From Virgibacillus halodenitrificans JCM 12304 (GTDB lineage Bacteria; Bacillota; Bacilli; Bacillales; Amphibacillaceae), in assembly GCF_001310895.1 (NCBI RefSeq), contig NZ_BAZS01000033.1, positions 1 to 44,660 of the forward strand: DNA of 44,660 nucleotides. Reading direction: 5' to 3'. How positions within the stretch are numbered: position 1 is the first letter of the stretch; each line of letters begins with the position of its first letter. Shown piece by piece: positions 8,853 to 20,982 of the stretch. The notes below the pieces were generated by a model that searched no databases, was not told the DNA's origin, and worked only from the letters and a program-made list of their open reading frames with translations. The position numbers and the translations under genes were made by a program.

Positions 8853-9290
8853 TTATCCGCGAAGTTCGTAAACTTCTGGTTTTTGTGCTTGATGATTGTG
8901 TTCAGATCCTCTGAATACATGTAATTTCTTGCTCATTTTACGACCAAGTGGTCCTTTAGGAAGCATGCCTTTAACTGCAGTCTCAAGCATTTCTTCTGTA
9001 TATTTTGAACGCATTTCGTTTGCATTACGCTCTCTTAAGCCACCAGTGTAACCTGAATGACGATAGTACATTTTGTCTTGTAATTTGTTTCCTGTTAATT
9101 CGATCTTCTCCGCATTAATGATGATCACGTGATCACCTGTGTCTGCGTGTGGAGTGTAAGTTGGCTTGTGCTTTCCACGAAGGATTGCGGCAACCTCACT
9201 TGCTAAACGACCAAGACGTTGACCTTCAGCATCCACAACGAGCCATTTGCGTTCAATATTATTTTCATTCGCCATGAAAGTTGTGCGCAT
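8853..9290 (-). CDS. rplM: 50S ribosomal protein L13
   Basis: An early-assembling 50S protein that binds 23S rRNA domain II. 145 residues with the signature [19 protein letters not shown] and [11 protein letters not shown]. The start MRTTFMAN matches the Bacillus form, and a GGAGGG site lies 8 nt upstream. First gene of a two-gene unit with rpsI, preceded by its own promoter and a possible leader structure. Confidence 0.98.
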   Translation of the reverse strand: MRTTFMANENNIERKWLVVDAEGQRLGRLASEVAAILRGKHKPTYTPHADTGDHVIIINAEKIELTGNKLQDKMYYRHSGYTGGLRERNANEMRSKYTEEMLETAVKGMLPKGPLGRKMSKKLHVFRGSEHNHQAQKPEVYELRG

Positions 9291-9395
9291 GATTGATTCC
9301 CTCCATCAATAAAATCTTTAATATTCGTTTCGTTATTCCTATATTTCAACATAATTAGTTCCGGGGCTAATCATGGTTTAGAAATAAAATGCCAT
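9291..9395 (-). promoter_or_regulatory. rplM leader, candidate L13 autoregulatory element
   Basis: About 100 nt of 5' untranslated RNA between the predicted start and rplM. A hairpin TTAGCCCC/GGAACTAA-type fold sits near its 5' end (about 9356-9371). Bacilli are known to carry an L13 leader motif in this position; I infer that this is one from position and a single hairpin, not from a covariance match. Confidence 0.4.
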
Positions 9396-9400
9396 AAATC

Positions 9401-9430
9401 ATAATATACCAAACTGAGGCTATTTGTCAA
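9401..9430 (-). promoter_or_regulatory. Sigma-A type promoter of rplM-rpsI
   Basis: On the minus strand TTGACA (9425-9430) is followed after 16 nt by TATATT (9403-9408), or after 18 nt by TATTAT. It lies 14 nt beyond nothing but the truA stop side of the gap, so rplM-rpsI can be expressed independently of truA. Confidence 0.75.
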
Positions 9431-9443
9431 GGGCTGAGACAGA

Positions 9444-10196
9444 TTATTTACTGTTATTATAGGTTACCTGCCATAAATATAAACCTTGGGGTGGAACGGT
9501 TTCTCCCACAAGCTGTCTATCCTTCTTTTCTAACAATTTTTCAATATCTTCCGGACTTCTTCTACCTTGGCCAATATCCAATAATACACCTACGATAATT
9601 CGCACCATATTGTATAAAAATCCGCTTCCCCGAAAAATAAATTCGATTTCATTTCCTCGTTTTTCACAACTTACCTGAAACATCATTCGTTCTTTACTTC
9701 CCTTTGTAGTAGCCTTAGCTGAGGAAAAGGTAGTAAAGTCATGAAACCCTTCTAAATATTCACAGGCTCGCTGCATTTCCACAACATCTAACTTATATGG
9801 GAAGTGATAGGCATAGTTTCGCTTAAATACATCTGGTTCCTTTATGTTTAATACATAATAATGATATTCCTTCTCCGTTACATCATAACGAGCGTGAAAC
9901 GTATCTGGAACCATTTCTACTTCTTTAACATACAAATCATCTGGTAATAAGGTGTTTAATGCCTTTTGCCAGTTAACTGTTGGGATATCGTAGTCTGAGT
10001 CAAAGTGAATCACTTGACCTTTCGCATGAACACCTGTATCCGTTCTTCCTGAAGCCTGAATACGGATAGGTAATCCTTTATGCATTTTAGTTAAAGCCTT
10101 CTCCAATTCACCTTGAATCGTTCTCTTCCTCGGCTGGATCTGAAAACCCGCAAATTGGGAACCATCGTAAGTAATTTTGCATTTCAATCTAGCCAT
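9444..10196 (-). CDS. truA: tRNA pseudouridine(38-40) synthase TruA
   Basis: Converts uridines 38, 39 and 40 of tRNA anticodon stems to pseudouridine. 250 residues, normal for the family. The catalytic Asp lies in SGRTDTGVHAKGQVIHFD near residue 53. RGSGFLYNMVRIIVG near residue 190 is the conserved C-terminal motif. It follows ecfT by 26 nt in the transcription direction, as in Bacillus (ecfA1-ecfA2-ecfT-truA). Confidence 0.97.
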   Translation of the reverse strand: MARLKCKITYDGSQFAGFQIQPRKRTIQGELEKALTKMHKGLPIRIQASGRTDTGVHAKGQVIHFDSDYDIPTVNWQKALNTLLPDDLYVKEVEMVPDTFHARYDVTEKEYHYYVLNIKEPDVFKRNYAYHFPYKLDVVEMQRACEYLEGFHDFTTFSSAKATTKGSKERMMFQVSCEKRGNEIEFIFRGSGFLYNMVRIIVGVLLDIGQGRRSPEDIEKLLEKKDRQLVGETVPPQGLYLWQVTYNNSK

Positions 10197-10222
10197 TTGC
10201 TTCCGACCTTTCTGTTAACTTC

Positions 10223-11023
10223 TTACCAGCTTCTAAAATAGAATAAACCGGCAATTACAAACACAAATAAAACAAAAATCAACATATCTCTTTTTTCTAT
10301 CTTTAACTCACGTAATTTCGTCCTGCCCTCTCCCCCTTGATAGCCTCTTGCTTCCATAGCCATCGCAAGCTCCTCTGCGCGTTTGAAGGCACTGATGAAC
10401 AAAGGTATCAATAAGGGCACGATTGCTTTTATTCTTTCCTTAATAGGCCCTGTCTTAAAATCCACACCACGCGATGCCTGAGCCTTGGAAATTTTCTCTG
10501 TTTCCTGCATGAGTGTAGGTATAAACCTTAAAGAGATAGACATCATTAAAGCGAGCTCATGAACAGGGAATTTTAATTTCTTTAATGGATGTAGCATTTC
10601 TTCTATTGCATCTGTTATTTCTATAGGCGTTGTTGTCAATGTTAATAGAGAGGTAACCAGAATTAGTAGAAAGAAACGCATGGAAATTGCGAACCCTTGA
10701 ATGACTCCTCCAGAATAAATCTTAAAACCTAAAATCTCTAATAAAACAGTACCTTCCTTTGTAACAATCAAATGCAAAATAAACGTGAAAATAATTAGGA
10801 ACCATACTGGTGTTAACCCTTTCGCAATAAATCGGATTGGCACTCTGGAGGTGACTATACATGCGATAGCGAACAAGGTAAGAATGGAATAACTCACTAC
10901 ATTATTAGCAAAAAAAACAATAAAGACAAAGAAAAAAATAACTGTTATTTTTGTACGCGGATCTAACCGGTGTATAAGAGAATTACCGGGGACATATTGC
11001 CCGATAATTAAGGAATTATTCAT
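10223..11023 (-). CDS. ecfT: ECF transporter transmembrane protein EcfT
   Basis: The membrane coupling subunit of energy-coupling factor vitamin and metal importers, linking the two ATPases to interchangeable substrate-binding S components. About 266 residues with several hydrophobic segments. The two short coupling motifs are visible: SRG in [10 protein letters not shown] near residue 190 and ARG in MEARGYQGG near 235. I chose ATG 11021-11023 ([13 protein letters not shown], like Bacillus EcfT); GTG at 11030-11032 is an alternative. The 5' end overlaps ecfA2 slightly. No S component is encoded in this window. Confidence 0.95.
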   Translation of the reverse strand: MNNSLIIGQYVPGNSLIHRLDPRTKITVIFFFVFIVFFANNVVSYSILTLFAIACIVTSRVPIRFIAKGLTPVWFLIIFTFILHLIVTKEGTVLLEILGFKIYSGGVIQGFAISMRFFLLILVTSLLTLTTTPIEITDAIEEMLHPLKKLKFPVHELALMMSISLRFIPTLMQETEKISKAQASRGVDFKTGPIKERIKAIVPLLIPLFISAFKRAEELAMAMEARGYQGGEGRTKLRELKIEKRDMLIFVLFVFVIAGLFYFRSW

Positions 11024-11888
11024 TACTAACACCGTCCTTAACGATGGAATGAATCGTTTCCGCTATCTCCTGTACGGTTTGTCCATGAAATGGAATAGAG
11101 ATAGAAAACTTGTCTTCAAAGGCATTGAGTAATTGAATTACTTCCGGCACATCCAGCTGTACTTGTTTTAGTGCATCCTTCTGTGTAAATACCTCTTCTG
11201 GAGATCCTTCCATATATTTCGTTCCCTTATTTAAGATAATTACATGATCCGCGTATTTTAGCGCATCCTCCATGCTATGAGTAACAAGGATTGTTGTAAG
11301 ACCTTGTTCTTTATGCATCGTATTAAACATTTCCATTATTTCTTTTTGTCCACGTGGATCCAGACCTGCAGTAGGCTCATCGAGCACTAATACATCTGGG
11401 TTAATGGCCAAGACTCCAGCAATGGCTACTCTGCGCATCTGCCCTCCACTAAGATCGAAGGGCGACCGCTCAAGCATATCTTCCGAAAGACCAACTGCGG
11501 GTATAACCCTTTTTATACGCTCATTTATTGTTTCTTTGGGTACACCAAAATTCTCAGGTCCAAAAGCGATGTCCTTTGCTACTGTTTCTTCAAATAGCTG
11601 ATGTTCAGGATACTGAAATACTACTCCTACCCGGCTTCGAAGTTCTTTGAGGTTAGTTGGTTTTTCCTTTGGAGTTAGTTTATATTCTCCTATTTTTACT
11701 TCTCCCTCGCTTGGGGTTACCAGGCCATTCAAATGTTGTAGTAACGTAGATTTACCTGAACCCGTATGCCCTACTATTGCTACAAAAGACCCTGAGGGAA
11801 TATGAAAATTAAGATCTTTGATTGCTTGATGAGCAAAAGGAGTATTGCGTTGGTATATATAGCTTACGTTTGTGAATGTAATATCCAT
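11016..11888 (-). CDS. ecfA2: ECF transporter ATPase EcfA2
   Basis: One of the paired cytoplasmic ATPases of the energy-coupling module. 290 residues. Walker [10 protein letters not shown] at residues 40-48, a Q-loop in [15 protein letters not shown], the ABC signature LSGGQMRR, Walker [14 protein letters not shown] and the switch His in LVTHSMED are all intact. The start overlaps the ecfA1 end by 25 nt, with GGAGGACTT just before the ATG, so translation is probably coupled. Confidence 0.97.
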   Translation of the reverse strand: MDITFTNVSYIYQRNTPFAHQAIKDLNFHIPSGSFVAIVGHTGSGKSTLLQHLNGLVTPSEGEVKIGEYKLTPKEKPTNLKELRSRVGVVFQYPEHQLFEETVAKDIAFGPENFGVPKETINERIKRVIPAVGLSEDMLERSPFDLSGGQMRRVAIAGVLAINPDVLVLDEPTAGLDPRGQKEIMEMFNTMHKEQGLTTILVTHSMEDALKYADHVIILNKGTKYMEGSPEEVFTQKDALKQVQLDVPEVIQLLNAFEDKFSISIPFHGQTVQEIAETIHSIVKDGVSNE

Positions 11889-12703
11889 AAGTCCTCCAGC
11901 AATTCTTCGTGATTTAATGGTTCTTTTGTAAGGTTAATTCCTGTCTCCTTCAATTCATCAGCCAAAATAGCAACGAATGGAACATCAAGACCTATCTCTC
12001 TTAAAGAATCTTTCTTGGAAAATATCTCTCTAGGTGTAGCACGATCCCAGATCTCACCTTTATTCATAACAATAACACGATCAGCTTGTACTACTTCCTG
12101 CAGATCATGAGTTATTGTAATTAGTGAAAGGTCTTCTTTGTTTTGAACATTGGAGACCGTCCGCATAATTTCAGTCCTGCCTTTTGGATCAAGCATGGCA
12201 GTGGCCTCATCCAAAATGAGGACTTTTGGAGAAATAGCTAGCACGCTGGCGATAGCCACCCGTTGCTTTTGCCCACCGGAAAGCCGATGTGGTTCAGTAA
12301 ACCGGTAGTCTTCCATACCTACGGCAGATAGCGTTTCTTCTATACGTGTTACCATCTCTTCTCTTGGTGTTCCTCTATTTTCCATCCCAAAGGCTACATC
12401 GTCCTGTACAGTCGTACCAACAAATTGATTATCAGGATTTTGAAAGACCATACCAACCTCTTTGCGAATATCCCAAATTGTTTCCTCATTCACTTGCTGG
12501 CCATCTATCAAAATTTCACCTTTTTGCGGAAATAAAAGGCCATTTATTAATTTAGCTATTGTTGACTTGCCGGAACCGTTATGACCAATGATGGCTACCC
12601 ATTCACCTTCATAAATTTCAAATGAGCAATTTCTCAACACCCAGGGTTGCTCTTCTCCATATCGAAATGATACATCTCTAAACTCAATTAACTTCCTACT
12701 CAT
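11864..12703 (-). CDS. ecfA1: ECF transporter ATPase EcfA1
   Basis: The other ATPase of the module. 279 residues. Walker [10 protein letters not shown] at residues 40-48, [13 protein letters not shown]-loop region, signature LSGGQKQR, Walker [14 protein letters not shown] and ITHDLQE are present. It is the first gene of the ecfA1-ecfA2-ecfT-truA unit and is separated from rplQ by about 420 nt holding a terminator and a repeat array, so it likely has its own promoter, which I could not place confidently. Confidence 0.97.
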   Translation of the reverse strand: MSRKLIEFRDVSFRYGEEQPWVLRNCSFEIYEGEWVAIIGHNGSGKSTIAKLINGLLFPQKGEILIDGQQVNEETIWDIRKEVGMVFQNPDNQFVGTTVQDDVAFGMENRGTPREEMVTRIEETLSAVGMEDYRFTEPHRLSGGQKQRVAIASVLAISPKVLILDEATAMLDPKGRTEIMRTVSNVQNKEDLSLITITHDLQEVVQADRVIVMNKGEIWDRATPREIFSKKDSLREIGLDVPFVAILADELKETGINLTKEPLNHEELLEDLWILHSQT

Positions 12704-12820
12704 CGTACTCCCTCTCTCTCCCTGGATCTTGACTTATAATAAACTAACATAGTTTTATAATATAGATAGACTTCTATGATGTACATAGTCACTAAGTGGA
12801 ATTATAGGGTTCCCCAGTTG

Positions 12821-13050
12821 ATCCTGCCGGAGAATCGTATTCTGCCATAGAGGCTGGTTATCCGCCGGAGACTTGATATATCAGCCGTAGGAGGGTAGTT
12901 ATCCGCCAGAGAACCGATTTACCTGCCCCTGCAGCTCTTATCTGCCTCAGAAGCGATTTATCCGTCGGGGGACATCTTACCCCCCTTCAGAACCAGCTTC
13001 GCTCCTCAGAACGCCGCTATATACCTTAGAGCTACATTTATCAATATTAC
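12821..13050 (+). repeat. Degenerate tandem array of a 20-nt repeat (array 1)
   Basis: Reading the plus strand, units of the form AT(C/T)NGCCNNAGA plus about 8 variable bases begin at about 12821, 12839, 12860, 12880, 12901, 12921, 12940, 12960 and 12979, then more weakly to about 13050. Spacing is 18-21 nt, mostly 20. The clearest units start ATCCGCCGGAGA, ATCAGCCGTAGG and ATCCGCCAGAGA. The array ends a few bases from the rplQ terminator. The same unit occurs at 27936-28212. Confidence 0.75.
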
Positions 13051-13054
13051 TATA

Positions 13055-13104
13055 CAAAAAAAGGGCTTGGATTCACCTCATGGAAGAGATTCAGTCCTGC
13101 CCTT
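13055..13104 (-). terminator. Intrinsic terminator of the S10-spc-alpha operon after rplQ
   Basis: On the minus strand AAGGGC pairs with GCCCTT around an imperfect inner stem (GGA/TCC, CTC/GAG), followed by seven T (13056-13062). It lies 17 nt beyond the rplQ stop. Confidence 0.8.
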
Positions 13105-13120
13105 GACGTATAACGTTACA

Positions 13121-13474
13121 TTAAACTAGCTCGATAATTGCCATCGGAGCTCCGTCACCTTGACGAGCACCTAGTTTAAGAACACGTGTGTATCCACCTT
13201 GACGGTCTTCATAACGTGCAGCAACATCATCAAAAAGTTTTTGAATTACATTTTCGTTTTCATTTGCTTCCTGATTGTATAAAAATGCTGCAGCCTGCCG
13301 ACGTGCATGAAGATCACCACGTTTACCAAGCGTAATCATTTTTTCTACTACAGATTTAAGTTCTTTCGCTTTTGCTTCTGTTGTTTCAATCCGTTCATGA
13401 ATAATCAAATCAGAGGCAAGGTTGCGAAGTAATGCCATACGAGTGTCTGTTGTACGACCAAGTTTTCTAGCCAT
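13121..13474 (-). CDS. rplQ: 50S ribosomal protein L17
   Basis: A 50S protein near the peptide exit tunnel. 117 residues with the bacterial signature [18 protein letters not shown] and the short Bacillus form of the C-terminus ([16 protein letters not shown]). Last gene of the alpha operon, 138 nt after rpoA and just before the terminator. Confidence 0.98.
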   Translation of the reverse strand: MARKLGRTTDTRMALLRNLASDLIIHERIETTEAKAKELKSVVEKMITLGKRGDLHARRQAAAFLYNQEANENENVIQKLFDDVAARYEDRQGGYTRVLKLGARQGDGAPMAIIELV

Positions 13475-13612
13475 GGACTATCCCTCCCTTTCCTGTTGTA
13501 TAAGGAACTGTCATTAATCTCGGGTTATTTAAACAGCAACACACAGATTTTTATAAATCTGAGATGGAACTGAAATGAACTTACAGTATTGTTCTAAAGG
13601 AGTTGTAAATGA

Positions 13613-14557
13613 TCAGTCATCATTACGTAAACCAAGTCCAAGATCAGTTAATTTTACTTTAACTTCTTCTAGAGACTTACGGCCTAAGTTCCGAACCTTC
13701 ATCATGTCTTCTTCAGATTTGTTTGCAAGCTCTTGAACGGTATTAATTCCAGCACGTTTCAAACAATTATAAGATCTAACAGATAAATCAAGTTCTTCAA
13801 TCGTCATTTCCATGACTTTTTCTTTTTGGTCTTCTTCTTTCTCGACCATGATTTCTGCTTTTTGCGCTTCATCTGTTAAACCTACAAAGATGTTTAGATG
13901 TTCTGAAAAGACTTTGGCTCCTAAAGAAACTGCTTCTTCAGGACGAATGCTGCCATCTGTCCAAACATCAAAAGTTAATTTATCGTAGTTAGCATCCTGT
14001 CCTACACGCGTATTTTCAACTTGATAGGTCACACGTGAAACTGGTGTGAAAATAGAATCAACTGGGATTACACCGATAGGTTGCTCATCCCTTTTATTAG
14101 CTTCAGCTGAACGGTAACCACGGCCACGTTCTGCTGTTATTTTCATTTGTAAGTTTCCTTTGCTGTTCAACGTAGCAATAGGTAATTCCGGATTCAATAC
14201 TTCTACATCACTATCAAAAGTTAGATCTGCAGCCGTAACTTTTCCTTCTCCCTGTACATCGATCTCCAAGGTCTTCTCTTCATCAGAGTAAATCTTAAGA
14301 GCAAGCTTTTTCAAACTTAAAATAATCGTGGTCACATCTTCAACAACACCATCAATTGTAGAGAATTCATGTAGTGCTCCATCAATTTGGACTGATGTAA
14401 CAGCAGCACCTGGAAGTGAGGATAGTAGGATACGACGCAAGGAGTTTCCTAGAGTGGTACCATATCCACGTTCGAGCGGTTCGACTACGAATTTTCCAAA
14501 TGTAGCATCATCGCTGATTTCTACCGTTTCAATTTTTGGTTTTTCAATTTCAATCAT
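13613..14557 (-). CDS. rpoA: RNA polymerase alpha subunit
   Basis: The dimeric assembly platform of RNA polymerase; its C-terminal domain contacts UP elements and activators. 314 residues. The N-terminal domain has [21 protein letters not shown] near residues 29-49. A charged linker follows, and the C-terminal domain (about 245-314) carries [19 protein letters not shown] and LGRKSLEEV. Preceded by a 209-nt gap with a strong hairpin. Confidence 0.98.
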   Translation of the reverse strand: MIEIEKPKIETVEISDDATFGKFVVEPLERGYGTTLGNSLRRILLSSLPGAAVTSVQIDGALHEFSTIDGVVEDVTTIILSLKKLALKIYSDEEKTLEIDVQGEGKVTAADLTFDSDVEVLNPELPIATLNSKGNLQMKITAERGRGYRSAEANKRDEQPIGVIPVDSIFTPVSRVTYQVENTRVGQDANYDKLTFDVWTDGSIRPEEAVSLGAKVFSEHLNIFVGLTDEAQKAEIMVEKEEDQKEKVMEMTIEELDLSVRSYNCLKRAGINTVQELANKSEEDMMKVRNLGRKSLEEVKVKLTDLGLGLRNDD

Positions 14558-14590
14558 TCCATAAAACCCTCCTTTAAAACGTCGAAACCC

Positions 14591-14613
14591 CGGTTAGACA
14601 ATAGGTCTAACCG
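14591..14613 (-). promoter_or_regulatory. Perfect hairpin in the rpoA leader
   Basis: A perfect 9-bp stem CGGTTAGAC / GTCTAACCG with a 5-nt loop, 34 nt upstream of rpoA and without a T-run, so not a simple terminator. It may be a processing site or a regulator target between rpsK and rpoA. A TATAAT string lies upstream near 14740 on the minus strand, but I found no good -35. Confidence 0.5.
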
Positions 14614-14766
14614 AAATTCCTCAAATAGGCAGTTGGCGTTTCTGCACTATTGTCTATTTTGCCTTACTTGTCTCTTGGATGCTTGAATGATAAAGGAATT
14701 TAGCCTTTACACTTTTAAGCCATCATAACCCATTATAGACAGGGTGACAAATTCTATACGGTATAA

Positions 14767-15159
14767 TTATACACGACGACGTTTTGGTGGGCGACAACCA
14801 TTATGAGGAACTGGTGTTACGTCAACAATTGCTGTAACTTCCAGACCTGCTGCTTGAAGTGAACGAATAGCTGCTTCACGTCCAGCTCCTGGTCCTTTAA
14901 CAGTAACTTCTAGAGTTTTCATACCATTATCAACCGCTGTTTTTGCAGCAGTTTCAGCTGCCATCTGTGCAGCAAATGGAGTTGATTTACGAGATCCTTT
15001 AAAGCCAAGTGCACCAGCTGAGCTCCAGCCAATAGCATTGCCTTGTGTGTCCGTAATAGTAACAATAGTATTGTTAAAAGTAGAACGAATATGTGCTACA
15101 CCTGTATCAATATTCTTTTTCACACGACGCTTACGTGTGTTTGTTTTAGTACGTGCCAT
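14767..15159 (-). CDS. rpsK: 30S ribosomal protein S11
   Basis: A platform protein of the 30S subunit that contacts the mRNA near the E site. 130 residues, with [17 protein letters not shown] near the N-terminus and the conserved C-terminal [17 protein letters not shown]. It lies 22 nt downstream of rpsM in the alpha operon. Confidence 0.98.
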   Translation of the reverse strand: MARTKTNTRKRRVKKNIDTGVAHIRSTFNNTIVTITDTQGNAIGWSSAGALGFKGSRKSTPFAAQMAAETAAKTAVDNGMKTLEVTVKGPGAGREAAIRSLQAAGLEVTAIVDVTPVPHNGCRPPKRRRV

Positions 15160-15181
15160 TGATTAGCTTACCTCCTTCACG

Positions 15182-15547
15182 TTATTTTTTCTTTCCTGCA
15201 ACTGCTCGACGAGGTCCTTTACGAGTACGTGAATTGTTTTTTGTCTTTTGACCACGAACTGGTAAACCGCGGCGGTGACGAAGCCCTCTGTATGAGCCGA
15301 TTTCGATTAGACGCTTAATGTTAAGTGAAACTTCACGACGAAGGTCACCTTCCACTGTATATTCGTCCAATGCTTTACGGATTTTACCTAATTCATCTTC
15401 TGTTAGATCGCGTACACGTGTGTCTTCAGAAACGCCTGCTTCTTTAAGGACTTTCTTAGCTGTAGTACTACCAACTCCATAAATATAAGTTAATGAAATA
15501 ACTACACGCTTATCACGTGGAATATCTATACCTGCAATACGTGCCAT
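15182..15547 (-). CDS. rpsM: 30S ribosomal protein S13
   Basis: A 30S head protein forming the inter-subunit bridge with L5 and touching P-site tRNA. 121 residues. Visible are [14 protein letters not shown] at the start, the helix-two-turn-helix region, and the conserved [20 protein letters not shown] stretch before a basic tail. It follows rpmJ in the transcription direction. Confidence 0.98.
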   Translation of the reverse strand: MARIAGIDIPRDKRVVISLTYIYGVGSTTAKKVLKEAGVSEDTRVRDLTEDELGKIRKALDEYTVEGDLRREVSLNIKRLIEIGSYRGLRHRRGLPVRGQKTKNNSRTRKGPRRAVAGKKK

Positions 15548-15571
15548 ATAACGTTAGCACCTCCTTGGTTA

Positions 15572-15700
<129 letters not shown>

Positions 15701-15716
15701 TTATATCGGAGCTCGC

Positions 15717-15935
15717 TTATTTATAACGGTACGTAATTCGTCCTCTAGTTAAATCATACGGAGAAAGTTCAACCGTTACTTTATCGCCTGGTAGAATGCG
15801 AATGAAATGCATACGGATTTTACCAGAAACATGTGCTAAGACCGTATGGCCATTCTCAAGCTCAACATTAAACATCGCATTCGGCAACGTTTCCGTTACG
15901 GTACCTTCTACTTCAATTACATCGTCTTTCGCCAT
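15717..15935 (-). CDS. infA: Translation initiation factor IF-1
   Basis: Binds the 30S A site during initiation together with IF-2 and IF-3. 72 residues, full length, a single OB-fold (S1-like) domain with [15 protein letters not shown] and the conserved end [12 protein letters not shown]. The start overlaps the end of the KOW-domain gene by 23 nt. Confidence 0.98.
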   Translation of the reverse strand: MAKDDVIEVEGTVTETLPNAMFNVELENGHTVLAHVSGKIRMHFIRILPGDKVTVELSPYDLTRGRITYRYK

Positions 15936-16248
15936 CGTGTTGATCTCCCTTCTTCAAATCAGTCACAACCTCATTGACAAATTTAGCTATGGCAAATCGA
16001 ATTTTGCCATTTGTGACACGACCAGTTTCTAGAAGGCTGTTTTGGACCTCTGGAGAAATGTATCCCATACATTCAATATGCTGTAAATTCTTTTTCTTTG
16101 GTCGATCATATTTACGTTTTTCCCCATCTGCAAGCATAACATACCTGTCATCCACTGCTTCAATGATGATTGCATATTGTCCAGCTTCGCGTCCCTGCAT
16201 AATACGAACAACTTGACCTATTAGCGGAATCGAATCATCTTCGTTCAA
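15913..16248 (-). CDS. KOW-domain RNA-binding protein (YbzG/L14e-like)
   Basis: A small RNA-binding protein conserved next to infA in Bacillaceae; its exact role in ribosome function is not settled. About 111 residues. The N-terminal KOW motif reads [19 protein letters not shown], followed by a basic [14 protein letters not shown] segment. The start is a TTG: AAGGTGA lies 6 nt before the TTG at 16246-16248, and the adjacent TTG at 16249 would be too close. It overlaps infA, suggesting coupling. In Bacillus subtilis map would lie upstream; here a 178-nt gap follows adk instead. Confidence 0.85.
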   Translation of the reverse strand: MNEDDSIPLIGQVVRIMQGREAGQYAIIIEAVDDRYVMLADGEKRKYDRPKKKNLQHIECMGYISPEVQNSLLETGRVTNGKIRFAIAKFVNEVVTDLKKGDQHDGERRCN

Positions 16249-16340
16249 CAACGATCACCTTCACTTAGGCTATAGTTTATACTGCTACACCTTTTATGAA
16301 AAAGGCTCTACATTTCATTTTGTGTCACTTTATATGAAGT

Positions 16341-16370
16341 ACTATAAAATTTATAATCACTCAATTGCAA
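16341..16370 (-). promoter_or_regulatory. Candidate sigma-A promoter before the KOW gene and infA
   Basis: On the minus strand TTGCAA (16365-16370) and TATAGT (16341-16346) are separated by 18 nt in the 178-nt gap after adk. It could drive the distal alpha-operon genes separately. Pattern only. Confidence 0.4.
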
Positions 16371-16429
16371 TTATAACTATTTATAGCCGGAATTGCATTT
16401 ATTTTGCGCTACCAAAGCAGCTCAACCAC

Positions 16430-18400
<1,971 letters not shown>

Positions 18401-18401
<1 letters not shown>

Positions 18402-18841
18402 TAAATCACCTCAGTTTTACCGCCCGCTGCTTCAATAGCTTCAACAGCTGAAGCAGAGAACTTATGAGCTTTTACTGTAAGTTTCTTTTCGATAGCACCT
18501 TTGCCGAGTACCTTAATACCAGCCTTAAGCTTGCTTACGACACCTTCTTCAAGTAATAGCTCAGGTGTAACTTCTGTGCCGTCTTCAAAACGATTTAGAG
18601 CATCCAAGTTAACAATTGCAAACTCTTTGCGGTGGATGTTCGTAAATCCTCGTTTCGGTAAACGTTGGAATAAAGGCATTTGACCACCTTCAAAGCCCGG
18701 ACGAGTACCGCCGCCTGAACGTGCTTTTTGTCCTTTATGTCCACGGCCGGAAGTTTTTCCGTTACCTGATGACATTCCGCGACCTACACGATTACGATTT
18801 TTGCGAGTTCCTTCTGATGCCTTCAATTCATGAAGTTTCAT
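18401..18841 (-). CDS. rplO: 50S ribosomal protein L15
   Basis: A late 50S assembly protein linking several 23S rRNA domains. 146 residues. The glycine- and arginine-rich N-terminal extension ([20 protein letters not shown]) and [18 protein letters not shown] are diagnostic. Stop and secY start overlap by one base. Confidence 0.98.
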
Positions 18842-18870
18842 GCGAGCACCTCCCTTTACGCTAATGTTTA

Positions 18871-19053
18871 TTAAACTTCTTTAACCGAAATTAAATGAGA
18901 TACTTTATTTACCATACCACGTACAGCTGCTGTATCTTCACGAACAACGGATTGTCGAATTTTTTTAAGTCCTAATGCTTGAACAGTTTTACGTTGAATA
19001 TCTGTTCCACCGATAACACTGCGCGTGAGGGTGATTTCTAATTTTTTAGACAT
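18871..19053 (-). CDS. rpmD: 50S ribosomal protein L30
   Basis: A small 50S protein, 60 residues, full length. Signature [20 protein letters not shown] then [19 protein letters not shown]. It lies between rpsE and rplO as usual in the spc operon. Confidence 0.97.
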   Translation of the reverse strand: MSKKLEITLTRSVIGGTDIQRKTVQALGLKKIRQSVVREDTAAVRGMVNKVSHLISVKEV

Positions 19054-19066
19054 AACATTTCCCTCC

Positions 19067-19570
19067 TTATCCTAACAGTTCTTCTACAGACTTTCCACGT
19101 AGTTTTGCTACGTCTTCTGCGCGCTTTAAGTTTGTTAAGCCGTTTAATGTTGCACGAATCATATTGATCGGTGTGTTTGAACCAAGTGACTTCGTTAAGA
19201 TATCACCAACACCAGCAAGTTCAAGAATCGCACGAACAGGTCCACCTGAGATAACTCCAGTACCCTCAGTAGCTGGTTTCATTAATACGTTACCTGAACC
19301 AAATCTACCGTGAATTTCATGTGGAATTGTTGTTCCAACGATAGGTACTGTAATCAAGTTTTTCTTTGCGTCATCAACTGCTTTTTTAATTGCTTCAGGT
19401 ACTTCTTGTGCTTTACCAGTACCAAAACCTACATGACCATTTTTATCTCCGACAACAACCAAAGCTGCAAAGCGGAAACGACGTCCACCTTTTACTACTT
19501 TCGCAACACGGTTGATCGTAACAACACGCTCTTCAAGATCTAGTTTGTTCGGATCAATGCTTGTATTCAT
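19067..19570 (-). CDS. rpsE: 30S ribosomal protein S5
   Basis: Lies at the mRNA entry channel and contributes to decoding fidelity; the spectinomycin site is nearby. 167 residues with the dsRBD-like N-terminal domain ([22 protein letters not shown]) and [19 protein letters not shown] in the C-terminal domain. The spectinomycin loop region looks wild type. Confidence 0.98.
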   Translation of the reverse strand: MNTSIDPNKLDLEERVVTINRVAKVVKGGRRFRFAALVVVGDKNGHVGFGTGKAQEVPEAIKKAVDDAKKNLITVPIVGTTIPHEIHGRFGSGNVLMKPATEGTGVISGGPVRAILELAGVGDILTKSLGSNTPINMIRATLNGLTNLKRAEDVAKLRGKSVEELLG

Positions 19571-19590
19571 GTATGTCCCTCCTTTATCGA

Positions 19591-19953
19591 TTAAAATTCA
19601 AGACCTGCCTCGCGGGCAGCATCTGCTAATGCTTTTACACGTCCATGATAAAGGTAGCCTCCGCGATCGAATACAATCGATTTGTAACCTTTATCCTGGG
19701 CACGTTTAGCGATCAATTCTCCGACTTGCTTAGCTGCTTCTACATTGCCGGTAGCTTCTACTTTAAGCTCGTTGTCTTTTGTAGAGGCACTTGCAACTGT
19801 TTTGCCATTAATATCATCGATTAATTGTACATAGATGTGTTTATTTGAACGGTACACATTCAAACGAGGACGTTCCTGTGTTCCAAAAAGATTTTTACGA
19901 ACACGTGCATGTCTTCTTTTACGTGTAACATTTTTGTCAGGTTTTGTGATCAT
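19591..19953 (-). CDS. rplR: 50S ribosomal protein L18
   Basis: Binds 5S rRNA together with L5 in the central protuberance. 120 residues. [21 protein letters not shown] at the N-terminus gives the basic arm, and [26 protein letters not shown] is the conserved C-terminus (given here as two joined motifs [15 protein letters not shown] and ADAAREAGL). Confidence 0.98.
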   Translation of the reverse strand: MITKPDKNVTRKRRHARVRKNLFGTQERPRLNVYRSNKHIYVQLIDDINGKTVASASTKDNELKVEATGNVEAAKQVGELIAKRAQDKGYKSIVFDRGGYLYHGRVKALADAAREAGLEF

Positions 19954-19985
19954 CTAGGTCACTCCTTTCTGCTCCCTAACTAATC

Positions 19986-20525
19986 TTACTTAGCAGTTTT
20001 ACCTTCTTTGCGGCGTACAAATTCACCTTCGTAGCGAATACCTTTCCCTTTATAAGGTTCAGGAGGTCTGATTGCTCTAATATTTGAAGCAATTGCTCCA
20101 ACTAGTTCCTTATCAATACCTTTTACAACTACTTGTGTGTTTTTAGGAATTTCAATTTCAATACCCTCAATTGGGTCGATTTCTACAGGATGTGAGTAAC
20201 CAGCGTTAATCACAACTTTGTTACCTTGCTTTTGTGCACGATAACCAACCCCAATAATTTCAAGGGATTTTTCAAAGCCTTTACTTACGCCAACAACCAT
20301 GTTATTGATCAAACTACGAGTAGTTCCGTGTAACGCACGGTGATCTTTATGATCGCTTGGACGCTCAATTGTAATGACGTTGTCTTCCATGTTGATTTTC
20401 ATGTCCTGAGGTAGATCTCTGGATAATTCACCTTTTGGACCTTTTACTGTTACAGAATTACGGTCACCAATTTTAACCTCTACACCTTCTGGAATTTCAA
20501 TTGGTTTAAGTCCTATACGAGACAT
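19986..20525 (-). CDS. rplF: 50S ribosomal protein L6
   Basis: A 50S stalk-base protein near the GTPase centre. 179 residues when started at ATG 20523-20525 ([14 protein letters not shown]), the Bacillus length, with AAGGAGG 8 nt upstream. Two tandem L6 domains; the second ends with [20 protein letters not shown]. Confidence 0.98.
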   Translation of the reverse strand: MSRIGLKPIEIPEGVEVKIGDRNSVTVKGPKGELSRDLPQDMKINMEDNVITIERPSDHKDHRALHGTTRSLINNMVVGVSKGFEKSLEIIGVGYRAQKQGNKVVINAGYSHPVEIDPIEGIEIEIPKNTQVVVKGIDKELVGAIASNIRAIRPPEPYKGKGIRYEGEFVRRKEGKTAK

Positions 20526-20551
20526 TCCATGCACCTCCTTATCAAAAAATG

Positions 20552-20953
20552 TTAATTACCATACGTAGCAAGAACTTCGCCACCAACAGCTTGAGAACGG
20601 GCTTCTTTATCAGAAAGCACACCTTTAGATGTTGATACGATAGCAATACCTAAACCATTAAGTACGCGAGGTACTTCGTTAGCTTTAGCGTAGACACGTA
20701 GTCCCGGCTTACTAATTCTTTTAATACCTGTAATTACTCGTTCGTTATTAGCACCGTATTTAAGGAAAATACGCAGAACGCCTTGTTTGTTATCTTCAAC
20801 AAATTCATAATCTGAAACAAAACCCTCACGTTTAAGGATATCAGCGATCTCTTTTTTCATAGTAGAAGCAGGAAGCTCCAACTTTTCATGGCGTACCATG
20901 TTAGCATTACGAATACGAGTAAGCATATCTGCGATTGGATCTGTCATAACCAT
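20552..20953 (-). CDS. rpsH: 30S ribosomal protein S8
   Basis: Binds helix 21 of 16S rRNA; a regulator of the spc operon in E. coli. 133 residues, [19 protein letters not shown] at the start as in Bacillus, and [18 protein letters not shown] near the C-terminus. GGAGG lies 9 nt before the first ATG. Confidence 0.98.
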   Translation of the reverse strand: MVMTDPIADMLTRIRNANMVRHEKLELPASTMKKEIADILKREGFVSDYEFVEDNKQGVLRIFLKYGANNERVITGIKRISKPGLRVYAKANEVPRVLNGLGIAIVSTSKGVLSDKEARSQAVGGEVLATYGN

Positions 20954-20982
20954 TACTAATTACCTCCTTCCCGAATCGGGGT

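Noticed and set aside
16252-16429. Hidden map gene or remnant between adk and the KOW gene
   Set aside because: The gap is only 178 nt, with stops in all frames and no aminopeptidase motif.
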